Source of the DNA: Sulfitobacter sp.
GTDB lineage: Bacteria > Pseudomonadota > Alphaproteobacteria > Rhodobacterales > Rhodobacteraceae
Reading direction: 5' to 3'
Length of the DNA stretch: 29,509 bases
NCBI GenBank assembly: GCA_024636395.1
Contig: JAGXHD010000010.1
Coordinates: 1-29,509, forward strand
In this document: piece after piece, positions 8,241-16,306 of the stretch
Layout: each line of letters starts with the position of its first letter
How positions within the stretch are numbered: position 1 is the stretch's first letter
The notes under the pieces: generated by a model
The model's input: the letters and a program-made list of their open reading frames with translations, nothing else
Told to the model about the DNA's origin: nothing
Databases searched by the model: none
Position numbers and translations under genes: made by a program

Positions 8241-10612
8241 AATTCGAAACACTGGCGGGCTTCACCGGCGCGCATTATGAGTTGATCTCGGCTTCCGAGA
8301 CGTCCAGCAAAACCATCCCACCGCTCTGGCCCCTCACGTCGTCGGTCGCAGTGAACCCCTTCCTGGGCCAAACCGACAGGACGCTGGAGCAAACCGCAGC
8401 ACTTCTGGAACGCCTCGGCGGGATCAGCATCACAATGCCCAACGCCTGGTATCAGGCCCGGATTGCTGAGGGAACAATTACCGATGCCGATCTGTCCGCT
8501 GCTCTTGCGGCGGCACAAAGCGGCGGTCCTGACAGCCTCGTAGCGCTCAAAGCTGCCGCGCAAGCCCCGGATGAAACGCCCCACGCACTACCCACTGTCG
8601 CACATCTTGCACAAGAGGCCTCCGGTATCGATTGGCCCGGCCTGATCGAGGACCGCATCGGGACTTGGGCGGCAGGATATTTCGACACAGGCCAGGCACT
8701 CTGGCAGGTCACGCCCGGACGTGATGCTTTCGACAGCTGGCAAATCTTTGCCAGCCGCGATCTGACACCAGAGATCTTGGGACTTTCGGACTTTGCGGCT
8801 CAAGTGGCCGCCCTGCCACCGCGCGCACGCACCACCCTCGCGCTCGCCTGCGATGCCCTCGGCCTTACGCCGGACGCAGCGGCGACCTACTTCCATCAGC
8901 TCTTATTGTGCATGGGCGGATGGTCCCAAGTGGCCCGGCAGCGGTTGTGGCAAGCGGAACTTGCAGGGCAAATTGACACGATCACCACAGACATGCTGGC
9001 GATCCGCCTAGTCTGGGAGCACGCTTTGCTGCGCCGGTATGAGACGCAGATCGCCGAGCGTTGGAAGAATGCACGCGAAAAGCATGTACAGCCCGTCATT
9101 CCTTCTGACGGGCAGCGGACGGCCACAATTCTCCAGGAAGCGGCAGAGCGTGCGGAACAACGGGCGTTGGCGAAAACACTTTCGCAGCCTGTGGCCGAGG
9201 GTCCAGCCGATCGCCCGGCGCTTCAGGCAGCTTTCTGCATAGACGTGCGCTCGGAGGTGTTCCGCCGGGCTCTGGAAACTGTGGATCCAGACATACAGAC
9301 CCTCGGATTTGCGGGCTTCTTCGGCCTCACGCCAGAACATCACAGTTTTGCGTCCGACCTGGCAGAGGCGCGTCTTCCGGTTCTGCTGAGCCCCGGCCTG
9401 CAAAGCACGGAGATACAGCAGGCGCAGCCGGACTCGGATGCTGCTGCCCGCTTGGCAGCGCGGGCACAGCGGGCCTGGGGGCGTTTCAAGCTGGCGGCCG
9501 TCTCCTCCTTCGCCTTTGTCGAGGCGACCGGACCCGTTTATGTGGGCAAACTTTTGCGCGATGCGCTGAGCCTTCCCATAGCACGCCAGTCCACTCGTCC
9601 CGCGCCAAGGTTCGGGGACGATTTTGCGATGCCGGACCGTATCGCGGCGGCGGGTAAAATTCTTCGTGCGATGTCGCTGACCGATAATTTCGCACCTCTT
9701 GTCATGCTTGTCGGCCATGGCGCGAGTGTGGTGAACAACCCCCACGCAAGCGCGCTCCATTGTGGCGCCTGCGGCGGCTACAAGGGCGACGTGAACGCAA
9801 GGCTTCTGGCGGACATGCTCAACGAAGCGGACGTGCGCGCAGGTCTCGCAAAAGAGGGGATCGGGATCCCAGTAGATACGGTGTTTGTCGGTGCCTTGCA
9901 TGATACGGTGAGCGATGAGATCACGCTGTTCGAGGATGGCCACTCAGCCCCGACACTGCGTAAAGCGAAGGGCTGGCTCGCCTCGGCGTCAGCACTTGCA
10001 CGGACCGAGCGGGCTTTGCGGCTGCCCCGCGCGGGCACTGGCGGTGCGGTTACCGCCCGAAGCACCGACTGGTCCGAGACGCGTCCAGAATGGGCGCTTG
10101 CCGGATGCAACACCTTCATCGCAGCACCGCGCAGCCGGACACGGGGCAAAAACCTTGGGGGCCGTGCCTTCTTGCATGATTACGACTGGCATAGCGATGA
10201 AGGTTTCGGGATCCTCGAACTCATTCTGACAGCGCCCGTGGTCGTCGCGAGCTGGATCAGCCTGCAATATTATGGCTCAGTCGTCGCACCGGAGACCTTC
10301 GGAGCCGGAAACAAGTTGCTGCACAACGTCACAGGCGGTTTCGGCGTGGTGGAAGGCAACGGCGGCAACCTGCGCGCGGGTCTGCCCTGGCAATCAGTCC
10401 ATGACGGCACGGCACTCGCGCATGATCCGCTGCGCCTGACGGTTTGTGTCGAAGCGCCCGCCACAGCAGTCATCGAAATTCTGGAGCGACATCCCGAGGT
10501 GCGCGCCCTTTTCGACAACCGCTGGCTGCATCTGCTGCTGCTGGACGCGAAGGGGCATCCGCTACAGCGCTATGCGGGAGATCTGAAATTCAGCAGCTTC
10601 GAGGAAGATTGA
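8237..10612 (+). CDS. dabA: DabA, carbonic-anhydrase-like subunit of the DAB inorganic-carbon transporter (DUF2309/UPF0753)
   Basis: This 791-residue protein has the zinc site expected of DabA. Cys334 and Asp336 lie in AFCIDVRSEVFRR, and His494 and Cys509 in the block GHGASVVNNPHASALHCGAC. The 15-residue spacing between His and the second Cys agrees with characterised DabA (beta-carbonic-anhydrase-like ligands). It is a large peripheral protein without clear membrane helices and is expected at the cytoplasmic face on DabB. The frame is open upstream to 7991, but the ATG at 8237 overlaps the dabB TGA (ATGA) and gives the normal family length. Function is inferred from family and gene pairing; active-site residues are intact. 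Confidence 0.92.
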   Translation: MKFETLAGFTGAHYELISASETSSKTIPPLWPLTSSVAVNPFLGQTDRTLEQTAALLERLGGISITMPNAWYQARIAEGTITDADLSAALAAAQSGGPDSLVALKAAAQAPDETPHALPTVAHLAQEASGIDWPGLIEDRIGTWAAGYFDTGQALWQVTPGRDAFDSWQIFASRDLTPEILGLSDFAAQVAALPPRARTTLALACDALGLTPDAAATYFHQLLLCMGGWSQVARQRLWQAELAGQIDTITTDMLAIRLVWEHALLRRYETQIAERWKNAREKHVQPVIPSDGQRTATILQEAAERAEQRALAKTLSQPVAEGPADRPALQAAFCIDVRSEVFRRALETVDPDIQTLGFAGFFGLTPEHHSFASDLAEARLPVLLSPGLQSTEIQQAQPDSDAAARLAARAQRAWGRFKLAAVSSFAFVEATGPVYVGKLLRDALSLPIARQSTRPAPRFGDDFAMPDRIAAAGKILRAMSLTDNFAPLVMLVGHGASVVNNPHASALHCGACGGYKGDVNARLLADMLNEADVRAGLAKEGIGIPVDTVFVGALHDTVSDEITLFEDGHSAPTLRKAKGWLASASALARTERALRLPRAGTGGAVTARSTDWSETRPEWALAGCNTFIAAPRSRTRGKNLGGRAFLHDYDWHSDEGFGILELILTAPVVVASWISLQYYGSVVAPETFGAGNKLLHNVTGGFGVVEGNGGNLRAGLPWQSVHDGTALAHDPLRLTVCVEAPATAVIEILERHPEVRALFDNRWLHLLLLDAKGHPLQRYAGDLKFSSFEED

Positions 10613-10638
10613 AACGATTAGGCCCGCCAAGAGTGCAA

Positions 10639-10664
10639 CAAGCCCTTTAGGTTTTGCGGGCTTG
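10639..10664. terminator. Possible hairpin between convergent dabA and glycosyltransferase
   Basis: A 7-bp stem, CAAGCCC pairing with GGGCTTG across a 12-base loop, sits where the two converging genes end and overlaps the last bases of the glycosyltransferase. There is no following T-run, so termination is only a guess. Confidence 0.3.
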
Positions 10665-12083
10665 GTGGACCAGGGCCTCCACAAAGGAGCGGTAGTTAGC
10701 GAGGTAGGCGGCTTGCGTGTAGCGCTCAAGGCCTGTCGAGGTGGCGCGCTGATACTGCTGGGGCGCGCGCAGGACCTCTTGCATCGCCCGTGCAATCGCT
10801 TCGATATCACCGGGGGGGACCAATTGGCCGTTGCTTCCCGGGGTGATCATTTCGCGCGGACCATAATTGACGTCATAGGTTATAACGGGGCAGCCGTTCG
10901 ACAATGCTTCCAGAATGGACAAGCCGAACCCCTCGGTTGTTGTGGGGTAGATCGAAGCCAGCGCGCCGCGAAAGACCGCCAGAGGGTCGGTCGTATAGCC
11001 TGCGAGCTTCACACGGTCACCGCAGTTAAGCCGATCGATCTGCCGTTCGAGAGCCTCCTCACCCCGCCCCACACCGTAAATGAGATAGTCGACATCGGGA
11101 AAGGCGTCCTTGATCCGGCAAAATGCCTCGATGCACTCGGGGATGGGTTTGCCTGTGAGCTCGAGCCGGGAAACAGTCACGAGATTACGGCGGGTGGTCT
11201 GGCTGGCAGGGGCGCTCTCACAGAAATGCGGGATAACGTGGACGGGTGCCGCGGGCATCACGTCCGCCTCGATCCGGGCCTTGTGGACGTTGGTGGAGGT
11301 GATGATCGCTTCACCCTTGAAGTTCTCGATTAAAAATTTTGACCGTGGCACGATGCCACCCGCAGGACTGCGGTGATCGGCATGCAGGAACAATGCACGC
11401 GGGCTTTTGATTGAAGACGCAAGATAAGCGGAGGTCACCCCGTCAAAGAAAACGACCGTCTCTACACAATTGATCATCTCGACCAAATTCTGGACATAGA
11501 CACGCTCCATCCGGCAGATCGTCCCGGTGATCAGGTTCCGGCCTATGACAAATTTGCGCCCCTGGGTCTTGACCCAACGGATCGGTAGCGACTGCACATA
11601 ATCCGTCGTCTCTACGGTACCATCCGCATTGCACTGAACCCCTTGGTGCAACGCACCGCCAAGGAAGGTGAACACGCGTTCGCCCTGCAGGTCGAACACC
11701 TTGCGCTTCGTCAGCACACCGATCGGTGTCTCCTTCGTTCGGTCCTCCATGACCGCGACACCCCTGTGCGTATAGATCGTCTTAGTGCCGCTCACATCTT
11801 TCTCGTCGAAGACAGGAAAACCATCGTAAGGACGAACCCCCGCCGACACTGCCGCAGAGAAGCAGGCCTCCGGCAGCGTCAGAAGGTTTACCCGCGGCGC
11901 AATTGTGCCGTTGGCAACGAGAGCGGCAAAATTGAGCTTCTGGCTGGGACTGTGATCAAGGTTAAGCAAGACCGGATCAAACTCCGCCATTTCAGACAGC
12001 GCATTCATCCTGTGGTAGACCGCTTTGACCTTGCCGCCGCCGCCCATGCCGATCCGCTCGAATATGCTGAAGACGCGGGTCAA
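10647..12083 (-). CDS. Glycosyltransferase family 4, TagE/GtfA-like
   Basis: This 478-residue protein resembles poly(glycerol-phosphate) alpha-glucosyltransferases. The N-terminus, FERIGMGGGGKVKAVYHR, is the glycine-rich acceptor/donor loop of GT-B enzymes. An inserted beta-rich stretch (about 90-190) matches the TagE subgroup. The C-terminal half carries the donor-binding ExFGxxxxE motif as TEGFGLSILEAL. Such enzymes add sugars to wall or surface polymers; in a Gram-negative the acceptor could be a capsule, a glycerol-phosphate-containing polysaccharide or a protein. The start is unusual: it is TTG at 12083, with an in-frame stop at 12108-12110 and no clear Shine-Dalgarno. The only nearby ATG (residue 13) would cut the conserved N-terminus. 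Confidence 0.85.
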   Translation of the reverse strand: MTRVFSIFERIGMGGGGKVKAVYHRMNALSEMAEFDPVLLNLDHSPSQKLNFAALVANGTIAPRVNLLTLPEACFSAAVSAGVRPYDGFPVFDEKDVSGTKTIYTHRGVAVMEDRTKETPIGVLTKRKVFDLQGERVFTFLGGALHQGVQCNADGTVETTDYVQSLPIRWVKTQGRKFVIGRNLITGTICRMERVYVQNLVEMINCVETVVFFDGVTSAYLASSIKSPRALFLHADHRSPAGGIVPRSKFLIENFKGEAIITSTNVHKARIEADVMPAAPVHVIPHFCESAPASQTTRRNLVTVSRLELTGKPIPECIEAFCRIKDAFPDVDYLIYGVGRGEEALERQIDRLNCGDRVKLAGYTTDPLAVFRGALASIYPTTTEGFGLSILEALSNGCPVITYDVNYGPREMITPGSNGQLVPPGDIEAIARAMQEVLRAPQQYQRATSTGLERYTQAAYLANYRSFVEALVHQARKT

Positions 12084-12117
12084 AACGCGCCAAGCTTCGT
12101 AAAAGATCTACAGTCGA

Positions 12118-12843
12118 TCATGCCCGGCACCTCCAATTGCCCGATCCGACCAGAACAATCAGCCACGCAAAGCTGCGCCAGACTATGCTTTTCTGGCGGG
12201 AAAGCGCGACACCTTGGGTGATTTTCCCAGGCACGACATAGGAAAGCAGACCTTCGCCCGCTCCCAGAAATGGAAGCCATCTGGAAGGTACGATTTCCGT
12301 CTTTTCCCGCGCATTCGACAGCTCCTTAAAATAATCACGCAGAAGCCAGTCATCATCACTTTTGCGAAAATCCACCATCCAAGCCGACCCGAGTACGCCC
12401 AGCGCCGAGAGCCGAAGCCACAGCGCTGCGTGTCGGGCGACTTTGGAAGCTATCAGCGGCTCCGGACTGAGATCCCCGACGCATCGCTTTTCAATGCCGG
12501 GCCGGTCCTGTGGTGCCATGATACCTGACGCTATCGCCGGATAGGCACAAAAGCAGTAGGTCTGGGATTCAATCGAAGCCAGGCAGAAGTTCTCCAGCAG
12601 CAAGAAGCGCACAATTCTGTGATCGGACGTAGATACCTCCGCTTCACTGGCGACACGCGACGCCTCGATCTGAGCAATTGTGGCGACGGAGGGAGCAGAG
12701 CACCGATCGCTAGTGCCAAAGAATGAAAGCTGGCAATCGCATATCGCGGGTTCGAGCAAAAATGACATCAGCCGCCTGTCCTGTGCACGCATCCGACCTG
12801 TGCCGGAAGTTGTTTTTAATTTAAGCCCGTCGATGCAGGGCAC
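12118..12843 (-). CDS. Hypothetical protein, not recognised
   Basis: A 241-residue open frame upstream of the glycosyltransferase on the same strand, ending 34 bp before its TTG start. I do not recognise the family. It begins with GTG at 12843 without a good ribosome-binding site; ATGs at 12792 and 12768 are alternatives. It is moderately Cys-rich in its N-terminal half. A hydrophobic segment around SIVWRSFAWLIVLVGSG lies close to the C-terminus and could be a membrane anchor. The opposite strand offers only shorter arginine-rich frames. It may be a real accessory gene, possibly related to the glycosyltransferase locus, or the decayed remnant of one. Confidence 0.4.
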   Translation of the reverse strand: MPCIDGLKLKTTSGTGRMRAQDRRLMSFLLEPAICDCQLSFFGTSDRCSAPSVATIAQIEASRVASEAEVSTSDHRIVRFLLLENFCLASIESQTYCFCAYPAIASGIMAPQDRPGIEKRCVGDLSPEPLIASKVARHAALWLRLSALGVLGSAWMVDFRKSDDDWLLRDYFKELSNAREKTEIVPSRWLPFLGAGEGLLSYVVPGKITQGVALSRQKSIVWRSFAWLIVLVGSGNWRCRA

Positions 12844-13069
12844 TTGAAAAAGAGATGATATGCATCGCCCCTCCCCGGCATCGCTTCAAGACATCAACCC
12901 GATCGCCCCCCGCAGATAAGTAAGCCACAAGGACCAGCGCCGCGCAACATGACGACACTTTCACTGGCCGATTGACGTGCTCTCGTTGCGCCACGACAGG
13001 GTGCTTGCTGAAACAAAACCCGCCGCACTATGGTGCCGCGCGCGGTACCGGCGTTCTAACCCTAGGTGG

Positions 13070-13879
13070 TCAAGCGCCGCCTGGCCTGCCTCCGGTCGCA
13101 GCTCCAGCCTCGATTTGTGCAACCAGATCAGGTAGATCAGCAACCGTATCGATGACATAGTCAGCGCCTGCCGCTTTCAGCACATCCGTCGCCGCCGCAC
13201 GGCATTCTGCAATATCCGCATCGCTCATCCGCGATAGTTCTTCAGCCGTTCGCCCCACCGCATTGCCCGACAGCGCAATCCCGACAGTGACACAGCCTGC
13301 CGATACACCTTCCGCGATGCCCGGGGCCGTATCATCAACTTTGATAAGGGCAGAAGGAGGGTAAACGCCCAAATCGATCATGCATTTGTAAATCCCCAAG
13401 GGGCCTGGCCGCCCTTCGGACAGATCGTCGGAGCACACCAGATTATCGGGGCTATACCCCTGCGCCGCCGCCACGGGCAGAACGTGCGCCATGATCGAGC
13501 GGGTGTAGCCGGTGGTCGATCCGATCTTCATGCCCCGCGCACGCAGCGCCTCCATCGTCGCCACCGTTCCGGGAATGAGGTCGGCGTAGTCTGCCGCGAC
13601 AGTTTCGTTAAGAGGCACGAATACTTTGAAGATCGCATCCACATCTGCATCGTCTGGAGCCTTGCCATAGTGCGCGATCCATTGCTCCGTGATCCGGGGC
13701 ATGTGCAGCATTGTCTGAATATGATCCCATTTCGCAGCCCCCATCGGCGCGCGCGCTTCCCCGATTGTGACCTCGATCCCGAACTCTGCCATCGCCTTTA
13801 TGAACACGCCCATCGGCGCGAAAGAGCCGAAATCGACGGTCGTGCCCGCCCAATCAAAAATTGCCGCTTTGAATTTCAT
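13070..13879 (-). CDS. phnX: Phosphonoacetaldehyde hydrolase (phosphonatase)
   Basis: This 269-residue HAD-superfamily protein has the nucleophile Asp in AIFDWAGTTVDFG. It also has the family-specific Schiff-base Lys in the cap domain (ARAPMGAAKWDHI), which separates PhnX from ordinary HAD phosphatases. The enzyme splits phosphonoacetaldehyde into acetaldehyde and phosphate in the cytoplasm. The ATG at 13879 is preceded by CCGGAG. It follows phnM by 33 bp on the same strand, so it is probably the last gene of that transcript. The transaminase PhnW, which normally supplies its substrate from 2-aminoethylphosphonate, is not in this window. Confidence 0.93.
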   Translation of the reverse strand: MKFKAAIFDWAGTTVDFGSFAPMGVFIKAMAEFGIEVTIGEARAPMGAAKWDHIQTMLHMPRITEQWIAHYGKAPDDADVDAIFKVFVPLNETVAADYADLIPGTVATMEALRARGMKIGSTTGYTRSIMAHVLPVAAAQGYSPDNLVCSDDLSEGRPGPLGIYKCMIDLGVYPPSALIKVDDTAPGIAEGVSAGCVTVGIALSGNAVGRTAEELSRMSDADIAECRAAATDVLKAAGADYVIDTVADLPDLVAQIEAGAATGGRPGGA

Positions 13880-13912
13880 CGGTATATCGCTCCGGGACTA
13901 AACAGACAAATA

Positions 13913-15058
13913 TCAGAAAACACGTGTGCCCGCGCTCCAGGTTTCTTGCAGCACCGGTGTGCCCTCGTGGATCCCGAAGCGGATGACATCCGCCCGCTGC
14001 CCCAGTGTCAGCGATCCGCGATCGGTCAGACCGACCGCAGACGCAGGCTGCGATGTGACCGTCGCGATACCGCGCGGCAGGTCGTCCCAAAGCTCACCCA
14101 GTTGTACCGCGGCCATCAGCAACCCCGAGGGCACGTAATCAGACGAGAGGATATCGAGCCGGTCGAGACGCGCCAGATCTGCTGCGGCGACGTTGCCGGA
14201 GTGGGAGCCGCCGCGAATGAGATTGGGCGCCCCCATCATCGTAAAGATGCCCTGCGCATGGCACGCATCCGCCGCTTCGACGGTCGTCGGAAATTCCGCA
14301 AGCGTCACGCCGTGAGCATAGCTCGCCGCTACTTGTGCTGCCGTGGTATCATCGTGGCTGGCCAAGGCCGCCCCGAGCCGCGCGGCCGCAGCGACTGTAG
14401 CCGCCTCGTGATATGAACCGAACTGCGCCTGAAGTCCGTACAAAAACTCGACATAGTCGCAGAATTCCTCATCCCCGAAGTTATATTTTCCGCGCACATA
14501 GGTCTCGAACTTCGACACATCCGCAAATTGCCGCTGGCCCGGTGTGTGATCCATCATCGAGACGATGCCAATCCGATCAGTGGGCGTGAATTCCGCCAAC
14601 TCGTCGACAAGCGTTTCTGAACATATTTCTGCACGCAGATGAATGTGATGGCTGATCCGCAATAGACCCGCATCCCGCATGGCCAGGATTTCATCCGCCA
14701 TCTGACGCGCGTATTTTCCATATCGCGAGTTCGTCCCCGACACGATGGAGCCAACCCGGATCGCATCGAACACGGTGGTGATCCCTGTTCCGGCCAACTC
14801 GCGGTCGTGGGCCATGATCGCCGCGCGATAGGGCCAATCTACCTTCGGACGCGGCGACAGATGCCGCTCCAGATTATCAGTGTGAAGCTCGACCAGACCG
14901 GGCGCGAGATAGTCGCCTTGCAGATCGATCGCTCCCTGAGGCACCGCAGCCCCCGTACCGATATCGACGATCAGACCGTCCCGCACGACCACGGAACCGG
15001 TGAGGACCTCCGAATGTACGATCAGGCGGGCATTGGCAAAAATAGTTTGGTTTGTCAT
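13913..15058 (-). CDS. phnM: Alpha-D-ribose 1-methylphosphonate 5-triphosphate diphosphatase
   Basis: This 381-residue amidohydrolase-superfamily protein shows the PhnM pattern: LVELHTDNLERHLSPRPKV near residue 50 (metal-binding His of strand 1), SHHIHLRAEI in the middle, and ASHDDTTA later on. PhnM removes pyrophosphate from the triphosphate intermediate made by PhnGHI/L, leaving the 5-phosphate substrate of C-P lyase PhnJ. The ATG at 15058 was chosen over an in-frame TTG at 15097, because the family N-terminus begins there. It is separated from phnN by a gene on the other strand, so it must have its own promoter within or near 15059-15107. phnX follows. Confidence 0.93.
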   Translation of the reverse strand: MTNQTIFANARLIVHSEVLTGSVVVRDGLIVDIGTGAAVPQGAIDLQGDYLAPGLVELHTDNLERHLSPRPKVDWPYRAAIMAHDRELAGTGITTVFDAIRVGSIVSGTNSRYGKYARQMADEILAMRDAGLLRISHHIHLRAEICSETLVDELAEFTPTDRIGIVSMMDHTPGQRQFADVSKFETYVRGKYNFGDEEFCDYVEFLYGLQAQFGSYHEAATVAAAARLGAALASHDDTTAAQVAASYAHGVTLAEFPTTVEAADACHAQGIFTMMGAPNLIRGGSHSGNVAAADLARLDRLDILSSDYVPSGLLMAAVQLGELWDDLPRGIATVTSQPASAVGLTDRGSLTLGQRADVIRFGIHEGTPVLQETWSAGTRVF

Positions 15059-15107
15059 ATGAATGTCACGCGTGTTTGGCAGAGATACTATCTGCAAAGG
15101 AAATCGA

Positions 15108-15782
15108 ATGTTTGAGCGATACGCTGTTTTTTATACACCAGCCGGCGCGCTGGCGGAGTTCGGCGCGGCCTGGCTCGGCTGGGACAGCGCGGCGGGCAAC
15201 TGGACGGCGCACGAAAAACTGGGCGATGTCGACGTTGCAAAAGTTACGGCGACACCGCGCAAGTACGGGCTGCATGGCACGTTGAAAGCGCCGTTCAGGC
15301 TTGCCTCTGAAGCGACCCAGGCCACGCTTGAAACAGCGATGAAAAGCTTCGCCGCACGCACGGCATCGCGCGAGATAGGCCCGCTCGCGTTGCGGCATCA
15401 AAACGGGTTCGTCGCCCTGCGGCCCGAAGAGACTAGCGTAAATTTGCAAGAATTTGCCGCCACGATCGTACGCAGTTTCGACAGGTTTCGCGCGCCTCTG
15501 ACCCCAGCCGAAATCGAGCGTCGGCGCAGGGCCCGGCTGAGCCCCCGGCAGGATGCACAGCTGCTCGAATGGGGGTACCCCTTCGTCCTCGATGACTTCC
15601 ACTTCCATCTGACGTTGAGTGGCGCACTGCCCGCGTCGGCCGCCGAACCGGTCATGTCCGCGCTCGCTCCCCGACTGATGCCGCTTGTGGCCAACCCTTT
15701 TATCCTCGATGCGGTAACCCTCATGGGCGAGGATCGTGAAGGTATGTTCCACCAGATCCACCGCTACGCCCTCACCGGATAA
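15108..15782 (+). CDS. DUF1045 family phosphonate-operon protein, 2H phosphoesterase-like
   Basis: This 224-residue protein belongs to the DUF1045 family, which recurs in phosphonate operons. Two HxT motifs, HGTLKAPF (about residue 60) and HFHLTLSG (about 160), make it a probable 2H phosphoesterase. That fold opens cyclic phosphates, and C-P lyase releases a ribosyl 1,2-cyclic phosphate, so ring opening is a plausible but unproven role. The ATG at 15108 follows AAAGGA closely; an upstream frame from 15063 overlaps phnM and is less likely. The gene is transcribed away from phnM, and its last 19 bases overlap the 3' end of phnN on the opposite strand. Confidence 0.88.
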   Translation: MFERYAVFYTPAGALAEFGAAWLGWDSAAGNWTAHEKLGDVDVAKVTATPRKYGLHGTLKAPFRLASEATQATLETAMKSFAARTASREIGPLALRHQNGFVALRPEETSVNLQEFAATIVRSFDRFRAPLTPAEIERRRRARLSPRQDAQLLEWGYPFVLDDFHFHLTLSGALPASAAEPVMSALAPRLMPLVANPFILDAVTLMGEDREGMFHQIHRYALTG

Positions 15783-16306
15783 AAATGATCAAGAGCGGCC
15801 TGAACGGTCTGCTCGAGCGCGCCACTGTTATCGATCCGCAGCGCGCTAATGCCCTCAGGCAAGAGTGCGGCCGCCCTGTCCAGCCGCTCCGCAATATCAG
15901 CCGTGTCTTCACGCCCCCGCGCAGCGAGACGCGCGGCAAGTATCTCCGGCGCAGCTGTCAGGTGCAGGACATCAAGCCGTGGAAACAGCTCTTTTGCCCG
16001 CACAAGGACACTGCGCGACAGATTCACCAGCACGTCGCGGCCGCAACGAAGATCGTCCTCGATGCCGATCGGAATCCCGTAGTGCAAGCCATGCGCCCCC
16101 CAGCTCAACGCAAAATCACCCGCTGCGCGGCGCGTCAGAAACGTCTCCTCCGAGACTGCCTCAAACGCCTCCCCTCCCACATCTGCAGGGCGGGTGATAA
16201 CCCTCCGCACAAGAACGAGGCGGAGATCGCGCCGCGCCATCCCCGCCATAACGCTGTCCTTACCGACGCCGGAGGGGCCGACAACAGCGATCAGGCGCCC
16301 ACTCAT
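15764..16306 (-). CDS. phnN: Ribose 1,5-bisphosphate phosphokinase
   Basis: This 180-residue P-loop kinase of the guanylate-kinase-like fold has a Walker A motif, GPSGVGKDS, near the N-terminus, and RRVITRPADVGGEAFEAVSE as the substrate-binding region typical of PhnN. It phosphorylates ribose 1,5-bisphosphate to PRPP, recycling the sugar left after C-P bond cleavage. Its ATG overlaps the phnL stop by four bases, so it is the last gene of the phnGHIJKLN run. Its 3' end overlaps the convergent DUF1045 gene by 19 bp. Confidence 0.92.
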   Translation of the reverse strand: MSGRLIAVVGPSGVGKDSVMAGMARRDLRLVLVRRVITRPADVGGEAFEAVSEETFLTRRAAGDFALSWGAHGLHYGIPIGIEDDLRCGRDVLVNLSRSVLVRAKELFPRLDVLHLTAAPEILAARLAARGREDTADIAERLDRAAALLPEGISALRIDNSGALEQTVQAALDHFYPVRA

